Assembly: GCA_013298845.1 (NCBI GenBank)
Contig: JAAFJN010000027.1
Span: forward strand, 1-64,000
Length of the DNA: 64,000 nt
Direction: 5' to 3'
DNA from: Chitinophagales bacterium
GTDB lineage: Bacteria; Bacteroidota; Bacteroidia; Chitinophagales; Saprospiraceae
Part shown: positions 1 through 8,985 of the stretch, piece after piece
How the letters are laid out: every line of letters begins with the position of its first letter
Numbering within the stretch: the stretch's first letter is position 1
Program-made: the position numbers and the translations under genes
Notes under the pieces: model-generated
The model's input: only the letters and a program-made list of their open reading frames with translations
What the model was told of the DNA's origin: nothing
The model's database searches: none

Positions 1-259
1 CTTGTCAAAGAACTATCTTGAAAATCAAAAAAATTGAATGAACATCAACTATTCTTGATCATCTTTTACTTTTTAACCGAGTGGGACTCTCAACTCAACT
101 ATGTCAACGTTTTGCGGGCGTATCCAGTGAAAAGTGATGAGAATGAATGTTTTATATGTTAACCACAAAATATGTAGTACGCCCGTGAAATACGCTTAAA
201 AAAGCACATACCGAAAATTTAGCCCTGAAAGAGCGCAAGTAATCAGCGAGGTGGCATCG

Positions 260-310
260 CCCCTCGCGATTATTCCCCCCTCGCGATTATTCCTCCCTCG
301 CGCTTTTGGC
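260..310. repeat. 17-bp tandem repeat
   Basis: Two perfect adjacent copies of the 17-mer CCCCTCGCGATTATTCC (260-276 and 277-293) are followed by a degenerate third copy. It lies beyond the glyA terminator. No function is evident. Confidence 0.8.
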
Positions 311-321
311 CCAATATTGCG

Positions 322-361
322 AAAAAAACGGGAGCGGAGTGACTGGCATCACCCCGCTCCC
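322..361 (-). terminator. Rho-independent terminator of glyA
   Basis: GGGAGCGG (330-337) pairs with CCGCTCCC (354-361). Read on the minus strand the stem is followed by a run of T, from the A-run at 322-328. It lies about 55 bases past the glyA stop. Confidence 0.75.
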
Positions 362-365
362 CCAA

Positions 366-415
366 CTATTCATTTTTCACTCTACACTATTCACTCTACA
401 CTCTTCTCTTTTCAC
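366..415 (-). repeat. GTGAAAAG-type low-complexity repeat after glyA stop
   Basis: Directly after the glyA stop codon the minus strand reads as short units of the type GTGAAAAG / GTGTAGAGTGAATA. The same kind of sequence directly follows the E2 stop codon at 15027, in the same orientation relative to its gene. Confidence 0.7.
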
Positions 416-1675
416 TCAATAAAGCGGAAATCCCTGCATGTAGTTGTGGACTTCGGTGCGTACTTTGGCCTGCACGGTAGCATCATCCGGGGCGCTGAGT
501 ACTTCGTCGATCCAGGAAACGACCTGACGGCAATCCTGTTCTTTAAAGCCCCGTGAAGTAATGGCAGCCGTACCCACCCGAATACCCGAAGACGTCATTG
601 GGGGTTGTGGATCAAACGGGATCATGTTTTTGTTCACCGTAATATCGGCCAAGCCCAAGGCATGGTCGGCGGCTTTACCGGTTACTCCTTTGCGCCGCAA
701 ATCGAGCAACATCAGGTGGTTATCGGTGCCGCCGGAGATAATATCGTAGCCACGGGCGACAAACTCGGTGGCCATCGCCTGGGCATTGCTGATCACCTGA
801 CGGCCGTAAGCCGCAAACGAAGGATCGAGCGATTCGCCAAATGCCACGGCTTTAGCGGCAATAACGTGCTCCAACGGACCACCCTGCATACCGGGAAACA
901 CCCCCGAATCAAGAATAGCCGACATCATAATGGGTGCGCCTTTTTTGGTGGTGCGGCCCCACGGATTTTCAAAATCTTTACCCATCATAATAATCCCGCC
1001 GCGCGGCCCACGAAGGGTCTTGTGCGTGGTGCTGGTCACAATATGACAGTGCGGAAGTGGGTCATTGAGGAGTTTACCGGCAATAAGGCCCGCCGGGTGC
1101 GCAATATCGGCCAATAAAAGCGCCCCTACTTCGTCGGCAATGGCCCGGAAACGCGCATAATCCCAGTCGCGGGAGTAAGCAGAAGCCCCGCAAATAATCA
1201 ATTTAGGTTGTTCGGCGCGGGCAAGTTCCGCTACTTTATCCATGTTAATCAGGCCGGAATCGGGTTCAACGCCGTAAAAAACCGGGCGGTAGACCTTACC
1301 GGAAAAATTCACCGGCGATCCGTGCGACAAGTGGCCGCCGTGCGCCAGGTCGAAACCCAAAATGGTATCGCCGGGTTTAAGGCAGGCGAGGAAAACGGCG
1401 GCGTTGGCCTGCGCACCAGAGTGTGGCTGTACGTTGGCCCATTCGGCGCCAAAGAGTTGTTTGAGGCGATCAATGGCCAATTGTTCAATTTGATCGACCA
1501 CTTCACAACCACCGTAATAACGTTTGCCGGGATAACCCTCGGCGTATTTATTGGTGAGGCAACTTCCCATGGCGTTGATAACCGCCTGGGAGGTAAAATT
1601 TTCAGAAGCAATTAACTCTACGCCGTTGCGCTGGCGTTCGAGTTCTTTTTGAATAAGGGAAAAAACGGGATCCAT
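416..1675 (-). CDS. glyA: Serine hydroxymethyltransferase
   Basis: A cytosolic PLP enzyme interconverting serine plus tetrahydrofolate with glycine plus 5,10-methylene-tetrahydrofolate, the main one-carbon source for purine, thymidylate and methionine synthesis. The 419 residues match the usual family length of about 420. Family landmarks are the N-terminal [10 protein letters not shown] (residues 20-29), the glycine-rich [13 protein letters not shown] stretch, and the PLP-lysine loop [14 protein letters not shown] with Lys219 as the Schiff-base lysine. The start is the first ATG, giving [15 protein letters not shown], and homologues begin alike. It is transcribed alone and ends at a hairpin terminator. 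Nothing looks unusual. Confidence 0.97.
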   Translation of the reverse strand: MDPVFSLIQKELERQRNGVELIASENFTSQAVINAMGSCLTNKYAEGYPGKRYYGGCEVVDQIEQLAIDRLKQLFGAEWANVQPHSGAQANAAVFLACLKPGDTILGFDLAHGGHLSHGSPVNFSGKVYRPVFYGVEPDSGLINMDKVAELARAEQPKLIICGASAYSRDWDYARFRAIADEVGALLLADIAHPAGLIAGKLLNDPLPHCHIVTSTTHKTLRGPRGGIIMMGKDFENPWGRTTKKGAPIMMSAILDSGVFPGMQGGPLEHVIAAKAVAFGESLDPSFAAYGRQVISNAQAMATEFVARGYDIISGGTDNHLMLLDLRRKGVTGKAADHALGLADITVNKNMIPFDPQPPMTSSGIRVGTAAITSRGFKEQDCRQVVSWIDEVLSAPDDATVQAKVRTEVHNYMQGFPLY

Positions 1676-1931
1676 AATGTGCTTGTGCGCTTAAATGAGG
1701 GCACAAAAGTCGCACTAAAAACGGAGAAAATAAAATTTCGGCGGCACTGAAATGGGAAGTTCCTGTTGTGGCGATTATTTAGAACATGGATAAATTTTCT
1801 GCCAAAGGCGATAAGCGGCAAATCCATTTGTACGCTTTTGATGGGCGGGCCGGATTGGATACTTTAAGCAATAATGTCAAATGCTTAATTTTAGCAGAAA
1901 AAACATATACCTCACAAGCCGTGTACATGCT

Positions 1932-1939
1932 TAACTTTG
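1932..1939 (+). promoter_or_regulatory. Bacteroidota -7 box (TAACTTTG)
   Basis: TAACTTTG matches the TAnnTTTG consensus and lies 22 bases before the ATG of the mutase-like gene at 1962. No clear -33 TTTG is seen, so the match rests on the -7 box alone. Confidence 0.55.
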
Positions 1940-1961
1940 TCCCCTACTTTATACCTTCTTT

Positions 1962-3083
1962 ATGCAAATACTGTCTGAATTTCCCAAACTAACCAAAGAA
2001 GCGTGGTTGGCGCAGGTATCCAAAGATCTCAAAGGTGCACCGTTGGAATCTTTGAATTGGCCCGTTTCCGAGGGCGTTACTGCCAATCCGCTGGTAGATG
2101 CCAGCGACGTTCCCACTGGTTCATATCCGTTGGCCGAAAGCCCCAACAACTGGGAAATTTGCGAAAAAATTACCGTCAACGACCCGGTAGAAGCCAATGC
2201 CCACGCCTTGGATGCCCTGCGTGCCGGGGCCGAAGGGTTGTGTTTTCACTGGCTGCACACGCCGGATAGCGCCCGTTTTTCGACCGTCATGGAAGGTATT
2301 TATCTCGATTTTATCGGGCTGCATTTTGAAGGGGCACCGGTGGTGGAAAACCCCGGTCTTTTCCTTGCCTTACTGGGGCAGGTAGCCGCGCAAAAAAATA
2401 TACCCACCACGGCGTTAAAAGGCTCGTTAAACTACGACCCGGAAACCCAGTCGAACCGGACCGATTGGCGTTATTTGGCGGAGTTGGTGGAAATGGCCCG
2501 CGGGCAATTCCCCGGTTTCAAAATAATTAACCTTGCTGAAGTCGGCGGCGAAAACCCCGAGCAATCACTGGCCGCTGTATTGTCCCGGGCCAATGTGTAC
2601 ACCCAAAAATTATCGGAAGCCGGGGTGCAACCATCGGTCGCGGCGGCGGCCTTGGAGTTTGAATTGCAAATCGGGCCGCATTATTTTGTGGAAATTGCCC
2701 GCTTGCGCGCGTTCGATACGCTATGGCTAAATTGGTCGGCGGCGTGGGGAATTCCCCTGGAACGCCCGTTGGTAGCGGCGACATTTGACCCCAATGCCTA
2801 CTCCGATGCCATTTATACCAACATGATTAAATCTTCTACAATGGCCATGTCGGCAGCGTTAGGTGGGGCACAACGTATCTTGGTGTTACCGTACGACGAA
2901 GGACGCGAACATTTGGCAGAGTACCCCAAGGCTTTTGCCCGCCGAATAGCGCGCAACGTACAACATTTGTTAAAATTAGAAAGTAGCCTGCACACTTTGA
3001 GTGATCCGGCCGCCGGAAGTTATTACATTGAATATTTAACCCACCAAATTGCGCAAGCAGCGTGGGCAAAATTTGTTTTATAA
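1962..3083 (+). CDS. mutA: Methylmalonyl-CoA mutase small subunit, C-terminally truncated
   Basis: Related to the small (beta) subunit of adenosylcobalamin-dependent methylmalonyl-CoA mutase, which pairs with the catalytic large subunit to isomerise methylmalonyl-CoA and succinyl-CoA. The N-terminus (FPKLTKEAWLAQVSKDLKG) and the TIM-barrel region with LSDPAAGSYYIEYLTHQ (about 347-363) are typical. The protein stops abruptly about 10 residues after that motif, at 373 residues. From memory of the family, Bacteroidota small subunits continue for roughly 80 or more residues. Neither other frame downstream resumes the homology, and the large-subunit gene that usually follows is absent: an unrelated metallopeptidase begins 31 bases later. 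The sequence suggests a 3' deletion leaving a non-functional or orphan subunit. Confidence 0.75.
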   Translation: MQILSEFPKLTKEAWLAQVSKDLKGAPLESLNWPVSEGVTANPLVDASDVPTGSYPLAESPNNWEICEKITVNDPVEANAHALDALRAGAEGLCFHWLHTPDSARFSTVMEGIYLDFIGLHFEGAPVVENPGLFLALLGQVAAQKNIPTTALKGSLNYDPETQSNRTDWRYLAELVEMARGQFPGFKIINLAEVGGENPEQSLAAVLSRANVYTQKLSEAGVQPSVAAAALEFELQIGPHYFVEIARLRAFDTLWLNWSAAWGIPLERPLVAATFDPNAYSDAIYTNMIKSSTMAMSAALGGAQRILVLPYDEGREHLAEYPKAFARRIARNVQHLLKLESSLHTLSDPAAGSYYIEYLTHQIAQAAWAKFVL

Positions 3084-3114
3084 TCAAAAATCATACCCTT
3101 ACTTTAAATTTATC

Positions 3115-6100
3115 ATGCTCAAACGTTTACTGTGCTCGTTCGTTCTTCTCATGAACGTAGTGGTTCTGTTTGCCCAGCAAAATGCGCCCCAATTTTGGAA
3201 GGACGCCGCTGAACAGAATGTAGCCAATTTTGCCGGTCAGTACGATCGGTTTATTTACCCTTCTGCTTATCGTACCGTTGAATTGGACGTGCATACGTTG
3301 CGCCATTTTTTGCGCAATAACATGACCGAAAACCAGTCGGTGGTGATTGAATTGCCCATGCCGGATGGCACGACCGAGCGCTTTCGCGTTTGGGAAGAAT
3401 CGGTGATGCACCCCGACTTGCAAGCCAAATACCCCGATATCCGTTGTTATACGGGTCAGGGCGTAGATGACCCGCAGGCGACCATCAAATGCGATATTAC
3501 ACCGCAGGGTTTTCACGCCATGACGCTTGGTGCCGCCAAAGGCCAAATGTTCATTGATCCTTTGTACCACGGATTCGACGGCGTTGGTATTGTTTATTTC
3601 AAAAAAGACTACGAACGCACCGCCGAAGACCATTTTGAATGCCACCAAACAACCGAAATGGAACCCGCTGATGCTACCGAATTAAAACCCGGCTCGCCCA
3701 AACGTTACACACCACAAACGGATTTTGCCGGCGATTGCCAAAAACGCCGCTACCGCCTCGCATTGGCTTGTACCGGTGAATACGCTTTGTTTCACGGCAA
3801 TACCAAACCCCTCGTTCTGGCGGCCATGAATACCAGTATGAACCGGGTAAACGGCGTGTACGAGCGCGATTTTGCCGTAACCATGCAATTGGTGCCCAAC
3901 AACGATACTTTGATCTTTTTGAATAGTGCTTCTGATCCTTACACCAATAACAACGGTGGCACGATGTTGGGACAAAACCAAACGACTGTTACGGCCCGCA
4001 TTGGTTCAGCCAATTACGATATTGGTCACGTGTTTAGCACGGGCGGCGGCGGCGTTGCGGGTTTAGGGGTTGTGTGTAACAATGGCAGCAAAGCACGCGG
4101 GGTAACCGGTAGCGGCAGCCCCATTGGCGATGCTTTTGACATTGATTACGTTGCCCACGAAATGGGGCACCAGTTTGCCGGAAACCACTGTTTTAATAAC
4201 TCCTGCGGTGGTAATATTAACCAATCTACCGCCATGGAACCCGGTTCCGGCTCTACGATAATGGCCTACGCCGGGATCTGCTCGCCCAACGTGCAAAACA
4301 ACAGCGACGATTATTTCCACGCCATTAACGTACAGGAAATTGCGAACTATATCACCACCGGCACCGGCAACAATTGCCCGGTGAAAACCGTAACGGGCAA
4401 CAACGCGCCCGTGGTGAACAACGTACCCAACTATATTATCCCCAAATCAACGCCCTTTGCGTTAACCGCTGTTGCAACCGATGCCGACAATGATCCGCTG
4501 ACGTATTGCTGGGAACAAATGGACGCGCAAAGCGCTACCATGCCACCGGTTTCGACCAGCACGGGCGGGCCATTGTTCCGCTCTTACGATCCGGTGGCAT
4601 CGGGGACCCGCACGTTCCCGCGTTTGCCCGATTTGGTGAGCAATACCAATAATACCTGGGAAGAATTGCCCGGTGTTGCCCGCTCGATGAGTTTCCGGGT
4701 GGTGGTACGCGACAATAATGCCCTTGGCGGTTGCACCGACGAAGACGACGCAAACATTACAGTCAACGGCAACTCCGGTCCGTTTTTGGTATCGGCCCCC
4801 AACACCAACATCATTTGGCAGGTAGGCGAACCACAAACTGTTACCTGGGACGTAGCCAACACCACCGCCGCACCGGTGAGTTGCGCCAACGTAAAAATTT
4901 CGCTTTCTACCGACGGTGGTTTTACTTACCCCGTGGTATTGGCCGAAAATGTACCCAACAACGGTACGGCCAGCGTTACCGTTCCGAACAATATTTCCAA
5001 TACCTGCCGCGTAAAAGTGGAAGCCGTGGGTAATATCTTTTTTGATATTTCCAACGTCAATTTCCGCATTCAGGCACCGGCAGTACCCACATTTGTCCTT
5101 AACTCAGGTTCTTCAGCCGAGGCAGTATGCGCCGGTGACAGTGTAACCATTGCGCTTTCTACCACATCGTTGGTAGGTTTTTCGCAGCCTGTAATTATGA
5201 GCGTTGTTGGTCTTCCGGCGGGTGCAACGGCGGTGTTTAACCCGGCGGTAGTAACGCCCGGTCAAAACGCAACGTGCACCATTGGCGGTCTTACTTCGGC
5301 GATGGCGGGCAATTACACGGTCGTTATTTCCGGCACATCGGGGACGATTAACCGGAATGTTTCGTTGGCCTTGGCGGTACTTCCGGGCGCTCCGGCGGTG
5401 GCCCCCGCGCCATCTTTCCCGGCCGATGCCGCAACGGGCCTGGGTTCCTCCACCGTTTTAGAGTGGGGTGCCATTGATTTTGCCCAAAATTACACCATCG
5501 AAATGTCCACCAACCCCGGTTTTAACCCGGTGGTGACGCTCTCTTCGGATACTATTGTCACAACGGCTTCGGGTTTAACGGCAGCAACGCCGTATTACTG
5601 GCGGGTCAAAGCAACCAACAATTGCGGTGAAAGCACGTTTGGCGAAGTCTTTTCGTTCCAAACCGGTTTGGATAATTGCGGCAACGTATTTACCAACAGC
5701 ACCCCACAAACCATTGACGTGGGCGGCGTGATAGAGGTAAATTCCAATATTACCATCAACACCGAACTAATTGTGGCGGATCTTAACGTGAGTATCAACG
5801 TTGATCACACGTGGGTAGGTGACCTCGATGCGGTATTGTTTAGCCCCACAAACGACTCTATTTTGTTGTTTGATCGTCCGGGATCTCCGGCATCGGCGGA
5901 TGGTTGCGACGGTGATGATATGGTAGTGACTTTCGACGACGAAATGGCACAAACCGCCGCCAGCCTCGAAGATGCGTGCAGTGATGCACCGGCTATTTCG
6001 GGCACGTACAACGCCTTGGGTAACTTATCCAAATTTGACGGCACCAACGCCCAGGGCACCTGGCGTTTACGCCTTCGGGACAATTATGAAGCATTTGACT

Positions 6101-8511
6101 CCGGTACGCTCAACAGTTGGAGCCTTAGCATCTGTGTCCCCGGTGCTATTGCCGGTTTGGATGGTTTATTGACCAATAACCCGTTGAATACCCTTAATGC
6201 GGCATCAAAAAACATTACTAACGCTGAATTGGCGTTGGCCGGAGCCGCCGCAGCCGCCCAAAAACGCTTTACGCTCCTGAGTTTGCCCGCCAACGGTACG
6301 CTGAACATCAACGGTGCTGCCGCAGTAGTGGGCCAACATTTTACCCAGGCCGACATCAACGCCAACGCCGTGGTGTACGTACACAACGGCAATACCAGCA
6401 CCATTACCGACCAGTTTACCTTTGACGTGTTGGATCAATCCACCGGCGGTTGGTTGCATAACGCAACTTTCCTGATAAATATCCAGCAAAACTCGTTGAG
6501 CGCATCTTCGAGCGTAACGCAAGCGGTATTGTGCAACAACGGCACCAACGGTCAAATTACCGTAACGGCCAACGGCGGCACCGCGCCTTTGCAATACAGC
6601 CTCAACGGCGGCACGGGCCAATCTTCCAATGTGTTCAGCGGATTAGCGGCCGGTACGTACACCGTAGTGGTGTCCGACGCCAATAACTTTACCATCAGCG
6701 CAGGTAGCGCCACCATCGCCAATCCGGCGGCCATTACGGCTTCCGCTTCGGTGAGTTTTGATGATTTAACGGTATCGGCCACGGGCGGTACCGGTACCCT
6801 CGAATACAGCATTGATGCCATTAGTTACAACGAAACGGGTCTTTTTGAAAACCTGGCCGATGGCATTTACGATTACATCGTGCGCGACGACAATGGCTGT
6901 ACCGCCACGGGCGAAGTAGCAGTATCCGTGAGCGCTTTGCTCGCAACGGTTACCCAAACGGCGGCTATTTTGTGCCACGAAGCGGCCCAGGCTGCTATTA
7001 CGGTCAACGTAGCGGGTGGTTTTGCCCCTTACGAATACAGCATTAGCGGCACTAATTTCCAAAGCAGCAATGTGTTTTCGGGTTTGGTGGCCGGCAGTTA
7101 TACGGTTACCGTTCGCGATGCCAACGGAGCAACCTCTTCAACCAGCCCCATTACCATCAACCAGCCCGCCGCGTTATTGGCCAATGCAACGGTAGAATTT
7201 AACACAGTAACACTGGTAGCCACCGGCGGCACAACGCCTTACACATACAGCGCTAACGGCGGTGCGGGCCAAAGCGGAACGCTATTTGCCAATTTGAGCA
7301 ACGGCGTATACGATTTTACCATCGCCGATGCCAACGGTTGCGCAACCTCTACGGCGGTTGAAATCAACATTCCGCCTTTGTCCCTGGTTAGCGCCACTGC
7401 GACGGGTGTAAACCCCTGTACCGGGGTGTTTGATTTGGAAATCAGCGCCACGGGTGGTATTCCGCCGCTGCAATACAGCATCACCAACGGCAGCATCGTG
7501 TTGAACAGCCCAACGCCGGTGTTCACCGATTTGCAGCCCGGCACCTACACGGTTGTCGTGACTGATGCCGCTTCGAGCACCGTTTCCACCACGGCTACGG
7601 TCGCGCAGCCGGTAGCCCTGGCCGCAACGTCGGGCGTAACGGGTAACGATGTAACGGTGAATGCCACCGGCGGTACGTCGCCGTACACGTTTACTTTGGC
7701 CAATGGTATTAATAACACAACAGGGTCTTTTGAAAATTTGGCCAATGGTGCTTACACAGCAACGGTAACGGACGTAAACGGCTGCACGATAACCTCTTCG
7801 TTTGTGGTGAATTACAGTGCTATTTCGGTGAGTTTTGTGGTGACCAATGTTTCCTGCTTTGGCGGTAACGACGGTAGCATTATCTGGAATATCAGCGGCG
7901 GTTTGCCTCCGTATTCCGTAGTGACGCCGTTCCCACAAATGAACCTTACGGCGGGTACTTATGCGATTACGGTAACGGACGCGGCCAATTCAACGTTTTC
8001 CACCTCGGTGACCGTAACGCAACCAGCGGCCGCATTGGCGCTTACGGCAACGCCCAACGGCGACGGCACGGTAACGGCAGCAGCCAGCGGCGGTACACCA
8101 CCGTATTCGTACAGCATTGACGGCGGCGCCACTTACCAGGCAGGTACTGTGTTCACCAACGTGGACAATGGTTCCTATACCCTCACCGTTCGGGATTCCA
8201 AAGGTTGCACTGTGACCAGCGCCGAATTTGTGGTATCGGGTATCCGGGAGGTGGCTGCAACGTGGGGTTTGGCGGTAACGCCCAATCCGTCCAGCGGTCT
8301 ATTCCGCCTTACCTTGGGCAATGCACCCACGGGCGATCTGCAATGGAGCGTAACGGATGTGTTGGGTCGGACGATCATTGCGCCAACAACGCAATCGGCC
8401 AACGGGGTATTCCAGGCCAATATTGATTTGACACCATCGCCAGCCGGGGTGTACATGTTGCACCTGACGAATGGCGTTCAGCACACGACGGTGTTGTTGG
8501 AGAAGATGTAG
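3115..8511 (+). CDS. Secreted reprolysin-like metallopeptidase with SprB repeats and T9SS sorting domain
   Basis: A cell-surface or secreted zinc protease of about 1798 residues. An open frame extends upstream to 3049, but the ATG at 3115 gives a clean signal peptide (MLKRLLCSFVLLMNVVVLFA), so that start is chosen. The metzincin-type site is HEMGHQFAGNH, with zinc ligands His348, His352 and His358 and catalytic Glu349; the glycine usual at position 8 of HExxHxxGxxH is Ala here, with Gly next to it. Then come a fibronectin-III domain (about 763-850), a proprotein-convertase P-like domain (about 856-1010), a cadherin-like segment (about 1015-1123), about eight SprB-type repeats carrying GG-x2-P-Y/L-x-YS, and a T9SS type A tail starting VTPNPSSGLFRL. 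It probably depends on T9SS for export. Substrate unknown. Confidence 0.9.
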   Translation: MLKRLLCSFVLLMNVVVLFAQQNAPQFWKDAAEQNVANFAGQYDRFIYPSAYRTVELDVHTLRHFLRNNMTENQSVVIELPMPDGTTERFRVWEESVMHPDLQAKYPDIRCYTGQGVDDPQATIKCDITPQGFHAMTLGAAKGQMFIDPLYHGFDGVGIVYFKKDYERTAEDHFECHQTTEMEPADATELKPGSPKRYTPQTDFAGDCQKRRYRLALACTGEYALFHGNTKPLVLAAMNTSMNRVNGVYERDFAVTMQLVPNNDTLIFLNSASDPYTNNNGGTMLGQNQTTVTARIGSANYDIGHVFSTGGGGVAGLGVVCNNGSKARGVTGSGSPIGDAFDIDYVAHEMGHQFAGNHCFNNSCGGNINQSTAMEPGSGSTIMAYAGICSPNVQNNSDDYFHAINVQEIANYITTGTGNNCPVKTVTGNNAPVVNNVPNYIIPKSTPFALTAVATDADNDPLTYCWEQMDAQSATMPPVSTSTGGPLFRSYDPVASGTRTFPRLPDLVSNTNNTWEELPGVARSMSFRVVVRDNNALGGCTDEDDANITVNGNSGPFLVSAPNTNIIWQVGEPQTVTWDVANTTAAPVSCANVKISLSTDGGFTYPVVLAENVPNNGTASVTVPNNISNTCRVKVEAVGNIFFDISNVNFRIQAPAVPTFVLNSGSSAEAVCAGDSVTIALSTTSLVGFSQPVIMSVVGLPAGATAVFNPAVVTPGQNATCTIGGLTSAMAGNYTVVISGTSGTINRNVSLALAVLPGAPAVAPAPSFPADAATGLGSSTVLEWGAIDFAQNYTIEMSTNPGFNPVVTLSSDTIVTTASGLTAATPYYWRVKATNNCGESTFGEVFSFQTGLDNCGNVFTNSTPQTIDVGGVIEVNSNITINTELIVADLNVSINVDHTWVGDLDAVLFSPTNDSILLFDRPGSPASADGCDGDDMVVTFDDEMAQTAASLEDACSDAPAISGTYNALGNLSKFDGTNAQGTWRLRLRDNYEAFDSGTLNSWSLSICVPGAIAGLDGLLTNNPLNTLNAASKNITNAELALAGAAAAAQKRFTLLSLPANGTLNINGAAAVVGQHFTQADINANAVVYVHNGNTSTITDQFTFDVLDQSTGGWLHNATFLINIQQNSLSASSSVTQAVLCNNGTNGQITVTANGGTAPLQYSLNGGTGQSSNVFSGLAAGTYTVVVSDANNFTISAGSATIANPAAITASASVSFDDLTVSATGGTGTLEYSIDAISYNETGLFENLADGIYDYIVRDDNGCTATGEVAVSVSALLATVTQTAAILCHEAAQAAITVNVAGGFAPYEYSISGTNFQSSNVFSGLVAGSYTVTVRDANGATSSTSPITINQPAALLANATVEFNTVTLVATGGTTPYTYSANGGAGQSGTLFANLSNGVYDFTIADANGCATSTAVEINIPPLSLVSATATGVNPCTGVFDLEISATGGIPPLQYSITNGSIVLNSPTPVFTDLQPGTYTVVVTDAASSTVSTTATVAQPVALAATSGVTGNDVTVNATGGTSPYTFTLANGINNTTGSFENLANGAYTATVTDVNGCTITSSFVVNYSAISVSFVVTNVSCFGGNDGSIIWNISGGLPPYSVVTPFPQMNLTAGTYAITVTDAANSTFSTSVTVTQPAAALALTATPNGDGTVTAAASGGTPPYSYSIDGGATYQAGTVFTNVDNGSYTLTVRDSKGCTVTSAEFVVSGIREVAATWGLAVTPNPSSGLFRLTLGNAPTGDLQWSVTDVLGRTIIAPTTQSANGVFQANIDLTPSPAGVYMLHLTNGVQHTTVLLEKM

Positions 8512-8536
8512 TACGCAGAGAAGTATAGACTGAGTG

Positions 8537-8560
8537 ATGCCCGTTTTTGGGCATTTATAT
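8537..8560 (+). terminator. Hairpin terminator after metallopeptidase
   Basis: ATGCCC and GGGCAT form a short stem around a T-rich loop (8537-8554), followed by TTATAT, 26 bases after the stop. A second stem-loop with arms near 8566 and 8602 (ACATGGGTCAA against TTGGCCCATGT) lies just beyond. Confidence 0.6.
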
Positions 8561-8711
8561 AGTGGACATGGGTCAATTCCGGGTTACGGGGTTGGCCCAT
8601 GTTGTTTCCGTAAAACAGGCTATCTTTAGAAAAAATTTATTTCGCTTATGACAGAACGTTTTTTTGAAAAAGACATAAAACCACCCCAAAATTGCGCTTT
8701 TTTCACAAAAA

Positions 8712-8899
8712 ACATCTATCATCCTGTAACCTCCCGATTCATCGGGGGGCGCTGAGGTTTCCACCATCACATCTATTATCCTGACAAACATCACATCTTC
8801 CCCAGTAGCGGCGATGTGATGTTTGTCAGGATAATAGATGTAAAAGAGCGGGCACGATGGCCGCCGACTAAAGTACGGCGGTTACAGGATGGTAGATGT
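8712..8899. repeat. Nested 188-bp palindromic element (MITE/REP-like)
   Basis: The inner arms at 8769-8797 and 8813-8841 are a perfect 29-bp inverted repeat around a 15-base loop. The outer arms at 8712-8731 and 8880-8899 (ACATCTATCATCCTGTAACC and its complement) match with one mismatch. Between the inner and outer arms, each side holds its own small hairpin: CCCGAT-TC-ATCGGG on the left and CCGCCG...CGGCGG on the right. The region 8512-8985 is otherwise empty apart from the upstream terminator hairpins. The design resembles a non-autonomous palindromic mobile element; no transposase is adjacent. Confidence 0.8.
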
Positions 8900-8985
8900 G
8901 TTGCGGTGAATGGGTACAATGGAGTGGGTGATAAGTATAGCAGATCCCCGTTCGGTTACAGATTTATAATTATCTTACCGGACAT

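Larger units (their letters stand above)
1..415. other. Left edge of window, intergenic
   Basis: No convincing gene is visible here. The first 250 bases are AT-rich and have stops in all frames; they may belong to the end of a feature lying outside the window. The remainder holds a short tandem repeat, the glyA terminator and a GTGAAAAG-type repeat, listed separately. A 101-codon open frame beginning at 251 is made of that repeat DNA and of antisense glyA sequence, so it is not called. Confidence 0.6.

Noticed and set aside
1-250. End of an rRNA or other RNA gene
   Set aside because: No conserved rRNA or tRNA motif could be identified; the similarity impression was too vague to support.
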